From Trissonchulus latispiculum (Eukaryota; Nematoda; Enoplea; Enoplida; Ironidae): DNA of 64,000 nucleotides. Positions 48,001 through 58,795 of the stretch are shown here, in pieces. The position numbers and the translations under genes are program-made. The DNA is taken from contig JASAND010032068.1 in NCBI GenBank assembly GCA_030248195.1, forward strand, positions 62,001 through 126,000, given 5' to 3'. Position 1 is the stretch's first letter; the number at the start of each line of letters is the position of its first letter. The notes under the pieces are model-generated. The model ran no database searches and was not told the origin of the DNA. It was given only the letters and a program-made list of their open reading frames with translations.

Positions 48001-48743
48001 GATGCCGTCGACGAAGATACATTTGCTGGAACACAGTCTGTTATCTTTTACATTCTTGGTATCCGGTATATTTATGTAACACGAGCATTGCCAACCTTGG
48101 CTGACTCCTGAAAAGATAATTCTCTATACCTAGTGCAAATGTTCAGACCTGCGTCAATCCAAATATTTCGAGTACACCATTATAGCTAGATTACACAAAA
48201 CCAATACTGTTGGCTCAAAGCACAAAGTATTTCCTGGGGTGGGTTGGCTGCACATTACAGCTCAACCTTTGGGGAATAGAGCTTCCAAGGAAACTAAGTT
48301 ACTTTAGGAAGCAGCTAGTCTGTTTTGGTTGAAATACTGTTGGCTAGAACTTAAGCATTTATGTTTCCACGGAATTCGGTCGATTTGATAAACACGTCAT
48401 CTGGACTAAGACCTCCTGACTTTCCAAAGACCTTAGCTCTCAAATTTCCCATATGTTATCTGAGGGATCTCACTTTTAAATGTATACTCAAAATCTTATG
48501 ATAGACACAATGTCCAAGCGGCTTGAACTAAAAGTTTGAGAATCAGATATGAGCAACATAAGATAAACCAACCGGAATAAGGAAATCCTATGTGAAAGCA
48601 CGATTTCGCACATTGAGTTTGGTCCATTCTTATTATTTCATCCTCCTCCATTGTAACTCTAAATTCAGCTGTCAGATCGGATTCTTTGAAACAACCGATT
48701 TCATGGAAGTCATAGACATCTTTAGTCGTTGCATTTGCATTGT
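33028..48743 (-). CDS. WSC + C-type-lectin-like + DEG/ENaC sodium channel protein (5' incomplete)
   Basis: Fifteen minus-strand exons chain in phase: 48743-48573, 48107-47907, 47626-47413, 46806-46657, 45839-45679, 45144-44978, 44340-44153, 43635-43544, 42313-42153, 40472-40371, 40320-40255, 39948-39834, 34117-33921, 33839-33717, 33168-33028 (stop), 748 residues. Exons 1-2 form a WSC domain (EIGCFKESD, QCAKSCFHIGFPYSG, WQCSCY, CSSKC, ICGGTGF). Exons 3-5 form a C-type-lectin-like domain (GKCPDKWLRGYKACY, SLCQRL, TSCAYSLL, RPCDRISVVVCQ). From exon 6 on the DEG/ENaC ectodomain follows: AQCMRNNKKC, GQCAIIE, LNLWINVSLG, RLPLPHGRC, SCYQKYVYETCHCSDD, and finally FLSNIAGVSGILLGAS leading into membrane segment 2. 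Such channels are trimeric, sodium-selective and often mechano- or ligand-gated. Introns after exons 6 and 14 need GC donors. The first membrane segment is not in these exons; see 58692. The DEG/ENaC identity is firm, the exon-14 donor and the single-gene assembly less so. Confidence 0.75.
35829..36272 (-). mobile_element. LTR-like direct repeat, lower copy
   Basis: 444 bp matching 39183-39625 at about 90 percent by eye, from CCGACTACACGCTTTCACG to AAGCACAAACCAAAAAC. It lies in the intron between DEG/ENaC exons 12 and 13. Confidence 0.85.
36273..39182 (-). mobile_element. Interior of LTR-flanked element
   Basis: 2.9 kb between the two direct repeats. The only protein-like content is on the minus strand (36885-38630). 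No reverse transcriptase, protease or integrase motif is visible, so it appears to be a non-autonomous or captured-gene LTR element. Confidence 0.7.
36885..38630 (-). pseudogene. Decayed element-encoded protein, possible SGNH-hydrolase-like
   Basis: Minus-strand pieces read in order: start MTARRILSSGEINSDSDS at 38630, then PPYPPQLYGICRVQFPLG and IHIPECLATLGIHFFLTTG (38350-38132), then KERNRLLWWAAAV and ALPQLDVDVIAVAGKHRLG (38110-37731), then LLVGDETFQNVRSIEAS, PRVDLAGLCQFLLSG and YKYFVILLGDACYETEW (37735-37500), then RTWTCGPLAVQTRRRY to the stop at 36885. Several stops and frame changes separate them. The order G-D-(S/E) block, then LLGDACY-like block resembles SGNH/GDSL hydrolases (GDS, GxND), with key residues altered. 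The SGNH call is tentative. Confidence 0.4.
39183..39625 (-). mobile_element. LTR-like direct repeat, upper copy
   Basis: 443 bp, mate of 35829-36272. Small indels and about 10 percent substitutions indicate the insertion is not recent. Orientation is inferred from the minus-strand frames inside. Confidence 0.85.
40643..41300. repeat. Inverted-repeat element remnant in DEG/ENaC intron
   Basis: TTAA followed by GGTGCTGGTATCCTTTTG resembles the ends of the 1-kb elements at 21682 and 25531. Inside, TTTGAACATCGATTTCTTAA (40863) and GAGAAATCGATGTTCGAAAC (about 41140) are inverted, as are GACGTTTTTCT and AGAAAAACGTC. No right end with TTAA was found. Confidence 0.55.
48150..48520. repeat. Degraded relative of the 1-kb element in DEG/ENaC intron
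   Basis: TACTCAAAATCTTATGATAGACACAA and nearby TTCCACGGAATTC match the interior of the element at 25531-26572 (near 25990-26050) in the same order. Ends not found. Confidence 0.4.
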
Positions 48744-51700
48744 CTAAAACCAGCTGTCTTAACCAAATTTTGCATTACGCAAAAGTTGAAAGCAAAACAT
48801 CGAAATCTTTTTGAAGGGGTGGACGTGAAAGAGTTACCTAGTTTCACAGTTAAAAACTGCTGCAACATGGTTTGTTTTGTAGACGTAGCCAACTGCCAAT
48901 AACATGACAGAGGTTCTCTATGCTATAGGAATGCTGAAGGTCCTGGCAAACTGCGCTTCTAAGGAGGATATGCAATTTAGCTGTTTGAAGACTACGTTTG
49001 CTAGCTGCATTTGCTAAGAGGATGAACTAAAGCTTGCTAAGTCCACGCTGCCTTTGTAAATTGCAATAACTAAACACAAGAATCACAACTTTGTGCTAAT
49101 GAAGCGGGGTTCGCCCATGCAAATCAAATGAAGTCTTGTTTCAGCAGACATCTCCAAAACTTAAAAAATGAATGCCTAATTGCAATATTATTTCTCCATA
49201 AACATTCTTAACCCTTTCCCGCATAACGTTACAAATCTGTAACAAGGGTAAAAATGGACGGGTTTAGGTCAGTGCAGAATGTAATGAACTGAGTGAGATT
49301 AGAATAGAAAACTTGACCAATTTGATTTGATTTCGAAAGTGGGGTCGCTTAGGTTGAAAGTTCGCTTACACGGAAGGTTAGCGCGTTTGCCTAGGTAGAC
49401 AAACTTATGTACTAGATTCCCGAAAGGTGGTTTGCCAAAATCGGGGATCTCTACAGCTAACCTGTTAAGGGGTACTACTGTGAGTTCGTTTAGGTGGGAG
49501 AGGTTAGGCTCTATCCAATCGCACCTGGAGTATGGATAGGAATGTTCTGACGCAACAGGTCAAAACTAAGATCAGACAGTTAGTCTTCGACTTGAGATTC
49601 AGATCCAACTTAGCTGGATCTGAGCAATTTACCTTTATTATTATTCCTGGGAGATCTCACCTGGATCTCTTTTCAGCAGCTGAAATGTGGACTAAGAATT
49701 ACACGCAACAAGATTAGTTTATTATCTAAGAGTGATATGATTACAATTAAAGGGTCAGAACGGTTTCAAAGCAAGTATTAACAGCAATTGAAATTACAAT
49801 ATTCAAAGGATTACAGATTACTCAATTTACCAGAGTTGCCAGCCCTTGGTTGGGGAGGGTTGTTTGAAAGGACGAGAGATTATCGAAATGCCACTTAACT
49901 AAATTAAAGTTTGACCGGTTAACAACTAAGTTGAGACTAATTATTAGTCCTCTTCTTCAGGTATTATGACTGGGCACGTTAAATAGTGTTGCGAGTCGTG
50001 TGTATAACTCAAATATACTCTCTATTAGTCTTTTACAGAGAAACTACAACACAGGTTCAGTATAACAGATAATTAACTAAAATTAATAGGGTGTCGGCTT
50101 TAGACAGTTCCGGTCTATGGAGTTGGGTGATCCCGTCAGGTTACACCTGCAACCTCACGAGTGGTTAGGGAAGTTTGGATAGTGAACAATAAAGGGGTCG
50201 GTCCAGGCGGGGTGATACCGGGAGATGGCTACTAATATAATTATTAAGTAAATTTAATTGATTAATTTAAATATTGCTTCGTGGTGCTGTCTTCGTTTGA
50301 CTTCTTCTAAGCAAGATCTAATGCTGGTCTAAGCTAGAGACAGACAGGGAGCCTGGGCTCCCAGACAAATGATAACAGAAACAAGGACAGAATGCATCTT
50401 GAAAATAAAAAAGGTTCTAAGAGGTTTTAGTCCAACAAAATAGAGTGGTCACAAGAACAGTTTCAATTTTAGGCTCGGTTCTAGTCTTTTCCCAATGATC
50501 AGGTCCGCCGAGGTTACTGTCTCTGTCCCAGACTATAATCTTTATAGAATTCCAATTCCCAAGTACCTTCGATGATTCGAACTGTATCCAACAGGCAAAG
50601 TCTACTGATCAATCAAAAATAATCTCCGTTCACTAGTAACTGATTCCAATCGTACTGAAGCTCTCCGGATCAGGTTCCACAGACTACTGATCAGGACAGG
50701 ACGCTGGCCTCTCGAAGAACCTGAATCAAATGGGTTAAAACCCATTAGTTCAGAATATAAGTGCGGGAATCAAACCCAGCAACTATTACTCACTTTTAAG
50801 GCTTTCAGAGACGAAAATTAGAGCTTTAGTTAATTCTGATTAAGATTTTATTGAAAACTGGAATTAATGTACTTTGACCACTTTTGCAAGACAAAAAATG
50901 TGACTAATTATGCGTTGTTAACTTAAAATAGATAAATTTCGCCGAATATGAGTTTTTGGGCGATTTCCTGCATTGGGATGCCGGAAATCGCCGATTCGAC
51001 ATATATTCTTTGCAATCATATTCGGTCTGCGCATAATTAGATTTCAGGCGTAAGATTCGCGACAGGAAAGCACCTGTTTCCTGTATAACAAGTTTACAAA
51101 GGTAGAAACGTGTATTTCACAAAATCATTCTTTTTGACTCATTAGAAGATGGTTTCGTCATGATCTTCAATTCTTGCGTAATTACACAGTGTTGACATTC
51201 TAACTAACTGTTATTTATGTGATTCTAGGTTTATTTGATGCTTACGTAACAATATTCGCCGTGTATGCCATTAAATCCAGTAGCTGTTTGTTAGTATTGA
51301 TTAAAGAATATGATTTGATGTTTTCAGCCCGACTTGGCTAGGATTTTCGGTAGAAAACGTTTACCCCTTTTGGAGTTATTTGCCAATATAAAAGTCTGAA
51401 CTGTAGAAACGATATACTTTGCAAAAAATACAAACTACAGCAAGATCAGTTGCCCCGTTAACGAGAACAAGTGAGGGCAAGAATGACAATTTTGGCATAA
51501 TTCTTGCAATTCGGTTAAAATTAACTTTTGCCTTTGTACTAAAGGCTGACACAATGCATGAATTATTTTGCGATACACTGCAAGAGTTACTAGCTTGAGA
51601 TGGATCTACTGGCACAGGTCTAGCTAATTAACACATATAATTAATACAAGACAATGGACAGACTTAACTAATTTATGTTACAGATTTTGGGGCAGAATTC

Positions 51701-53207
51701 GGCTGTAAACAGGTAAAACAGACCAGCACGAAGTCCTTTATTTGCGATTCGTCCACTCCCTTCTTGCGGGCATAACTACGTGGACGAATCGAGGACCACC
51801 TGGTAATATCAGCTTATCCTGGGGGTCCCCGTGACCCTGGACTAGATTAACTACCTAATCTGCATATTACCCTAATATTGAAGTAGGTACTCATTCACAC
51901 TGTTTATCACACTCATATTCCTCAGATCAACAAACATTCACAACAAACAGACACTTATACACATTCATACCATTTTCCTGCCTAATACAGGAGTTCTAGG
52001 GCAAATTCACAAGAATTGGTCTCATGCACCTGACGAGAACCAAGGAACTACTATATATTAAGATAACCCGGGCTGACTGACATCCTGGACTGATCAAAAT
52101 GCTGTTTCTAATCAATATAGAGTTTAAAGTGATTTACACCTCGGCAATTAGTGATAGAGTTTATTACGATTTGTTAAACCTTAAGATTACCGGATTATCC
52201 CAATATAACTAGCTACATTACTAATAATCATTCAATCAACCATCATTCATACTGATTTGACAATCCTCACAACCCCTATCGTACAAGGGGAGTTTCCGTG
52301 AGTTGCCACCACAATTATACAAAAACATTCATTCTACATACATACAAATCAGAGCATTCTACAATCATTCAACCAAACATCCTTGAAACTTGGTTAATTT
52401 CGGAACCTCACGCTCCATGAGGAGTTTACCCGAATAACCACCTTAGGTACTTTTTGGGGACACATTTATACATTAATTTTGCAACACATTCACGCTTCAA
52501 TTATACAAAACATTTACACTTCAGACTTACAAAGCATTCACACTCCAATTGTACAGAACATTCATACTAATAACTACCTAGCTACTTAGACTAACTAATG
52601 AATTAAACTTAGGCTCATTTGTGTAAGAAGTTTGTAAACTTTGAACTTTGTTGTGCGCAGGTTTTACGGCTTTTGCAATTCCTCAGAATTGCCCATAAAA
52701 GAAATTTTGCGAAAAACTTAAACTACGTAAGTTTCAGAAAAGACTTTAACTTGGATTTTGACGAAAGCCAGTGAGTAATAATTGCTAAGCAATTATTACT
52801 AACAACAAAGAACAGTCAAGTAAACTAAATACACAATTAATTAAAACTACGGAAAGTGAGGAAGCCGGCCATTCCTCTTGAAAGACTGCTTGACAATTAA
52901 TTAAATTAAACATAAAACAACTCAAGTTTTAGGAGTTAGCTTTTAAAACATCCTATACTTTTTAATACCTAGCGATTTAATGCCGACCTAACGCTAAAAA
53001 TAAAACATAATACTGATAGTATAATTTTTTATGCAATATGGTGTTTTCGAGAACATTTTGTGGGGAGTTACTTTTTCTTAACTAGCTTAGTAATTTCAGA
53101 GCCGTAATTAAGGGGCTCTCTAGCTCAGAATCAGGAGTTTGGGGTCCCACTCATAATCCCATGAAAACTACAAAAAAATAACCCCAAAAGTGACAACTAA
53201 AAAGAAC
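48744..53207. other. Long gene-free stretch, probable DEG/ENaC intron or flank
   Basis: No coding exon recognised. It contains an 11-bp hairpin GATTCGTCCAC/GTGGACGAATC (51746-51790) and, at 51890-52570, a loose array of CATTCACA..CAATTATACA words. Pro/Cys-type or polymerase motifs were not found. Confidence 0.4.
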
Positions 53208-53575
53208 ATTTTTGGCCATAAAGGCCGTGGCTTGACTGGCGAAAAGAAAACGAAAACGAGAAAAGTAAAAGAAGAGAAAAATGGACACGTCTCAAGACCT
53301 CCATCGCACAGGAGGGGTTTACATGAGCTGTCCCGTAATTTTTGAATTAATCAAATAATAAAATAAAAGGTAAAATAAAACTGGCCCGGAGGCCCAACAT
53401 GCTATGGAACTAAAAATTGGCCTTAGGCCCAAAATGTTACCATAAAAAATCGGGGCTCACTGGCCCAAAAATTCTATAAAAGTTGGCCATGAAGGCCCCA
53501 AAATACCATATAAAAAAATAAGGCCCGAAGGCCGAAAAATACAGATTAAAAAAGGGCCAAATGGCCAAAAAACCC
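53208..53575. repeat. GGCC-rich tandem repeat, about 35-45 bp
   Basis: Seven or so units with a GGCCnnnnGGCC core separated by A-rich AAAATnCnATATAAAA-like spacers, e.g. GGCCCGGAGGCCC, GGCCTTAGGCCC, GGCCATGAAGGCCCC, GGCCCGAAGGCC, GGCCAAATGGCC. Each core can form a short stem. Confidence 0.75.
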
Positions 53576-53669
53576 TAATATTTTATCCTAGGTTGTAGAT
53601 CCTGAGCCGGGCATAAGAGACCCATGTGGCTCCTTAATTTGTAGTGTTCGTGTGTTTTTCTTAATCTTC

Positions 53670-53880
53670 CTTTCTGGCCTGTGGGCCAGAAAGGTCCCTA
53701 AAAAGCGTCCTAAAGGGGGACGTGTATTGCTATATTCCCGTACCACACCAGTGGTCCGAGAAACAATACACGCCGGGGGAAAGGGGAAAGAAAAGCGACT
53801 GCTTTCAGCCGCTGCTAAACGAACACTGAAAGAGTTGAAAATTTTGGGGACCGAGCTGACAGTTTTGCTGACAGCTCGGT
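53670..53880. repeat. Cluster of hairpins
   Basis: TTTCTGGCC-TGT-GGGCCAGAAA near 53670 and ACCGAGCTG/CAGCTCGGT at 53850-53880 are strong stems. Two more are at 54350-54405 (GAACTTTTGTTG/CAACAAAAGTTC) and 54477-54503 (GTCTGGGAGGT-AGACA-ACCTCCCAGAC). Frames overlapping here on both strands are not convincing genes. Confidence 0.6.
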
Positions 53881-53930
53881 GACAGGTCATTAGCGAACTG
53901 GGGGCGGAATTTCTCTTTTATTTTAGCCTA

Positions 53931-53966
53931 AAGCTTCTAGAAAGTTCTAGAACTTTCTAGAAGCTT
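53931..53966. promoter_or_regulatory. Perfect palindromic heat-shock element, six GAA/TTC units
   Basis: A 36-bp perfect palindrome whose core 53935-53962 reads TTCnnGAAnnTTCnnGAAnnTTCnnGAA, six alternating units at exact 5-bp spacing. That is the consensus for trimeric heat-shock factor binding. No recognisable hsp gene is nearby; it lies in repeat-rich DNA. Confidence 0.75.
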
Positions 53967-53999
53967 GCTATCTTTTGCACAGGGCCTGCAGCGGCTGGT

Positions 54000-55869
54000 T
54001 GAGCCAGCTGGGCCATTAAGGACCAAAATTAATGAGATTTGGAAATTATTGCCCCCCAACTGACCCTTTTTTGATGGATTTTGGGTGCTGAAATTCTGCA
54101 AAATTTTGCGAAACTTTGGTTAACATGTAAACGTAACCAAAGGGGAAATAGCACGAATTTTGGCTTTTGTTTCTAATTTTTACGCGATCTACGTAGGTTA
54201 CAAAGACTCAAAATGGAAATCTTAATACTCTACGTACTAGACGGGACTTGTTTAGTTAATTTTTGCAATAATTTTAATTTGGGGAAATTAATTAGGCCCC
54301 CTGCGAACTCTACGTGTGTGTTAAAATTTGTGTCCTCTTTTCTTTTCTAGAGGCGAACTTTTGTTGTCCTCTTCTTGTTGGACTAGGCCCAACAAAAGTT
54401 CACCTGAGGACAAGCCTAGCGTACGTAGGAAAAGAAGAAAGAAAGAGGAAACAGCAGCGCACCTGGCTGCCTTGTAGTCTGGGAGGTAGACAACCTCCCA
54501 GACAAAGAAAGGAGAAAGGAAAGAGGGAAGAAGTTAGTACAAAGGTTTTTTAGAAGTCCCCTTTTTGGACTTTCCTTTTAAGCAAAGTAAGATTAGGAAA
54601 TAAAAGCTAATCTTACTAAAACATTTTTGCTTATAACTCACTCAATTTTGGGAGTTAAAACGTGGGGATTGCATTTTTGGAAATGGGAGAAATTTCTCTT
54701 TCATATGAGCCTAAGTCGCATCACCGACCACAAATTCATTTCTTACGTAATAATTAGCTAATTAACATAAATTAAGCCTAACTAACACTAGTTAACATGA
54801 TTAATAACAAATTAAAGCCCTAGAACACTGTAAAACACGAATTATAGCAAATTAACGCACTTAGGTACTTAATACTTTTAATTTCTTACGTATAACCTAA
54901 TTATATGATTACTTTATCAAACCATCTTCTAATATGTGTTATTAGACACTAAAAAGGCTTTTAAAACACTGCTGACACGGATTAGTGTATTCTTTTCGGC
55001 TAGAAATGTTGAATTCCTTGTCATGGTAATTATAAGTTTCGTTTTCACGCCAACACTAGGATTTCTAGAGTTTTACGATTCTTTAGTTCTTATTAACTTC
55101 TAGCAATGGAAGGGGAAAGTGACCGCACCCGGGCCACTGAGGGAAAGGACACCTGTCCTTTCAGAAAGGGGAATTTTGGAATTGACCTTATTATTGTGAT
55201 TATAATCACTTCACGTATAATAGATCATTATTTGGACTGATTAATCCAAACTAAGCTTGTAAGTGCCCTTCTCTTGTGTTAATGCTGGGGTAACTTTTGG
55301 CCTTTCTTCTCACATTAGTTGGAAACTGCTTATTTGGGACTGGCAACTCTGATTTGAACAATTATACAATGACAATTGATTATGGCTTGGACACAATATC
55401 AAACTAAAGTTCAACATCAACAAGATCTGTTAAGTTTCGTTTCCAGTAGAGATTCCTTTTGGGGCGATGACCAATTAGAAACCAACTTTTTAACCACTTT
55501 TAAGCACAAGATCTAAGTTATTCCATTACACATATTGACTATCCAGATTATAGTTGGCAAGATATAGGAACTGCTGCCTACTCAAAGAAGCTGTCCAAGC
55601 AAGACGGAGCTCCGCATCACAGGTAATAAGAGTGATATATAGTCAGGTTACATTCACCTAGCTTTGACGATAGAATTTAAATTGGTCTGTCATAGGTTTG
55701 TGGGTTTTGTGGAAATAGAATAATTTGTAGCGGCAAACTTGTAGCACCGGTAAACATGTTGCTCTGCTCCGTATGACGCGGCAATTAAAAGAAATGTACT
55801 ACATAATTGGACTAGTAAGACATTAAGATTCTAGAAATCGTAACAAGTAATAATGTTACCTATTACCTG
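54000..55869. other. Gene-free stretch
   Basis: Apart from two hairpins (54350-54405, 54477-54503) nothing is recognised. A short AGAGTTGCCAG word near 49835 is inverted near 55345, a weak hint that 49.8-55.4 kb could be one large element. Confidence 0.3.
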
Positions 55870-56790
55870 TTTGAAGTTACCGACATCAGATAACAAATCT
55901 CAGATTCACTCATTTGCCTACACTGCAAACCTGAAAAGCAATCATTCACCTACAAATTAATCGTCCAAAACTAAGAATCCCTCAATTACCTACTAACGAC
56001 ATCAATAAAATTAAGTGTCGCTCATTGGCCTACACTACCGTGATCTCCTTTACAACTGTTCACAATACATACAAGTAATATACTATAGTTTTACACAAAA
56101 AGGTGAGTAGAAAACTGTGATCACTTCTTACTGCATTTAATATTCATCAGAAAACCACAACATTATCCATTTTTAGAATCCTCGTGATGAAAGGAAAATT
56201 TTATAAAATCCAAAATTTTGAAAAATTCAAAAATTAGAATACACCGGTATATCTGTTTATCCGTTTATCTCGCCTATCAGGGAAACTTTTGCTGAAAGAA
56301 GATGTTTTAGCTTGCTTAATATTCCGGAGAAAGGTCTGATAAACCGAGATATATTTTGAAAGTTTTGAAATATTTTAAATTTCGCCAGCCCTAACTGCTG
56401 ATTTTTTATCCACATACTGAAATTTTGTATCTCCGCCCTACTGTACATGTAGAAAACTGTGATCACTTCTTTAATGTTTATCAGAGACCTTTAATACTAA
56501 ATATTGCATCCGTACAATATTTCAAGATTATTGGTCAGAAAATGAACAGTTAGTTGAATAGTAGATCCACAGTTATTAAAGGAGATTATGGTAGTGTAGG
56601 CAAATGAGTAACTCTTAGTTTTGAAAGATTAATTTGTAGGTAGAAAAGGTATTCTTAGTTTAGGAAGATTTATTTTTAGGTAAATGAGTGACTCTGAGTT
56701 TTGACTAATAAACGTAGGTAGGAGAGTGATCTTGAGTTTTGATTGGGCGTAGGTAAAAGAGTGTCAGTAAACGTCACCTTAGGAACGTAT
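55870..56790. mobile_element. Foldback element with repetitive arms
   Basis: TTGGCCTACACTACCGTGATCTCCTTTA (about 56014-56045) is inverted at 56577-56605. The arms are built of diverged CATTTGCCTAC-type units about 40 bp apart. The centre repeats GTAGAAAACTGTGATCACTTCTT at 56109 and 56450. Confidence 0.65.
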
Positions 56791-57062
56791 AAATAAAAAT
56801 TAGCTGTCTTGATTAAAATTACTAGTGCCGACACTACAATTTTACTACATTTTGATACTCGCCAAAATTGCAAAGCTGATACCAACATTACCAGTTAAGG
56901 GGGGCTACGAATTTCACTAAAAGTTCGATGTAGGAAAAGCTATTAGGTTTAATAGAAAATAGTTTAAAGTTGGGAAGAATTCCACCTAACGTAGCGTCCT
57001 GTGGAGCCTTCGCAAGTTGGTGTTGTCGGTCAGAAACTCGACATGACACACATACACACATG

Positions 57063-57404
57063 ACGCTTGTCACACTCTTTGTCATTAGGCTGGGGACATC
57101 ATCTGCACGATAACGGCTGACCCCCCCCCACAAATGAGTATGTACCTAGTACAAATTTGTGTACCATCACTCGCTTGTATGTTTAATGTGTTGAAGCTGG
57201 AAATTGGCCAGCTGCTGAGATAGAATGGTTTTGGCTTCAACACATAAACATACAAGCGAGTGATGATACACAAATGTGTATTAGGTACTCATTTGTGGGG
57301 GGGGGTCACTGGGGTCCAATTTGTGGGGGGGTCAGCCGTTATCGTGCACATAATGTCCCAAGCCTGATGACTAAGAGTGTGGCGCTAGTCACACTCTTAG
57401 TAAT
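57063..57404. mobile_element. Nested foldback element, GGGGGGTCAGC family
   Basis: Outer arms: GCACGATAACGGCTGACCC on the left, inverted at 57326-57348, with TGACGCTTGTCACACTC-like ends. Inner arms 57130-57197 and 57234-57296 are inverted over more than 60 bp (ATCACTCGCTTGTATGTTTA). Related to 28218-28511. Confidence 0.8.
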
Positions 57405-58691
57405 TATGTACTCTTCCACATACAAACTTCGATGTGTACTGAACGCTTTGTGCAAGGTACAGTGCCCAAATTTTACAGAGATAGTCCTGACATATAGTGC
57501 TTTGATATCGTGTAAAATAATCTTTAGGTCAATGTATACTTTTCTGTGCGATACGGTCAAAGTGCGAAAGATTGTGCGTGGTAGGTCTATACGGTTGGCG
57601 GTTAACTAAGGTCTTATGAGCGGTATCAAATGAGTCCAAATTTTCTCCAATTAATCCGCCAAGTATCTGCCTCAACTTGTTTGAAAATACATGATTTCGA
57701 TAATCCCTGCGTTCATAGTGCTAGATTATGTTATGGATATTGTTGCTCTTATTTGGTTGCATTTCGAAGATGTGAGTCAATTACTCGGGCAGAATCTCTC
57801 TGAAACTTTGCACATTACAAGCCAGTGACTGTAAGCTTCGCCCTAGTGTTTAGAAATGCTAGATTTCTTTCTCGAAGTATGGGCGAAGATCGCTCCAAAA
57901 AGCTCTAAGCCAGTTGTAAGCGCTTACTGAGCGAAGGAAGCGTCATATCGAAAAACGGATTTCATATTTGGATTCAGCAGGTCAAAGAACCCCTATAAGC
58001 GCATTTTTGGCAAAATCGGAGGCAAAAAAATTTTGACCCCATTTTTTGTGGGGTTTGGTTAGTTTTCAGGGCCTAAAATAAAAGTTAATTTTAAAGAAAA
58101 AGGGGGGGGGCACATAACCGAAAAACAAAACCCCGCAAAAAATACCCACAGTGTGCCTCTTTATGAGCGAATAATAGTTAGTAATAGGAGATGGTTTTGG
58201 TTTTTGGGTTGAGGGAAAATAAATAGGGTTGCGGGGGGGGTTTTTTGGAGGAGGCCGTTTTGGGGATCTGTGTGAAATTTTGTGAAACAATATCTAATAT
58301 ATGCATACATAACCATCGAATGATAAGAAATAGAAGTGAACTACCGGTGGTATATTAGTCAAAATAGTTAAAACGGTGGCGGCACAATGTAGGAAACACT
58401 TTCCAGGTAGCATCCAAGAAACCGGCCAATGTGGGTAACAAAAGAAACATTAGTTCAGCGAAATCCAAAATGATTGAAATCGAGTCAGAAACAGAAAATG
58501 AAGTCTGCTGAATTCGAATATGGGAAAAACTATCGGAAGGGTCCACAAAAACCACTCCTGACTTGCAACAAAATCGATCCGCCAGCATAAGAAACAAATA
58601 GCTGTATGCCAAGATTTGTACACATTCGCGGAAATATGTAGTTTGCCAACGTATAATTTATGCATGTTTATTGTCATTGCTAACTGAATAC
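57405..58691. other. Gene-free stretch
   Basis: No supported gene. Poly-G and A-rich runs at 58095-58250. A minus-strand frame 58612-58355 (LADRFCCKSGVVFVDPSD) was not linked to any family. Confidence 0.3.
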
Positions 58692-58790
58692 CTGTGCATT
58701 TATCAAAAAAGTGAATAAACAAACCTAGCAAGATTCCGCAGATCAAACGTATCAAAACATTATTGGCGAAATTTGGTAAAAGTGTTTTGA
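58692..58790 (-). CDS. Candidate DEG/ENaC membrane-segment-1 exon
   Basis: Minus-strand frame LKTLLPNFANNVLIRL followed by ICGILLGLFIHFFDKCT ends in a donor TGCACAG|GTATTC, phase 1. That phase fits the first assembled DEG/ENaC exon at 48743, which needs one base to complete its first codon. A hydrophobic segment just before the extracellular WSC domain is what channel topology requires. The exon start is unclear because the foldback element at 58796 abuts it. The intron would be 9.9 kb. Speculative. Confidence 0.25.
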
Positions 58791-58795
58791 GCTTT

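Noticed and set aside
49360..49440. tRNA-like GGTTAGCGCGTTTGCC with GATTCCCG
   Set aside because: No acceptor stem and no proper T-loop.
53588..53890. Open frames of 76 and 100 residues on opposite strands
   Set aside because: Overlap hairpins and each other; no homology or start context.
58355..58612. 85-residue minus-strand frame with FAELMFLLLPTLAG
   Set aside because: Considered as a DEG/ENaC membrane segment, but lacks the G.S motif and overlaps another frame; left unannotated.
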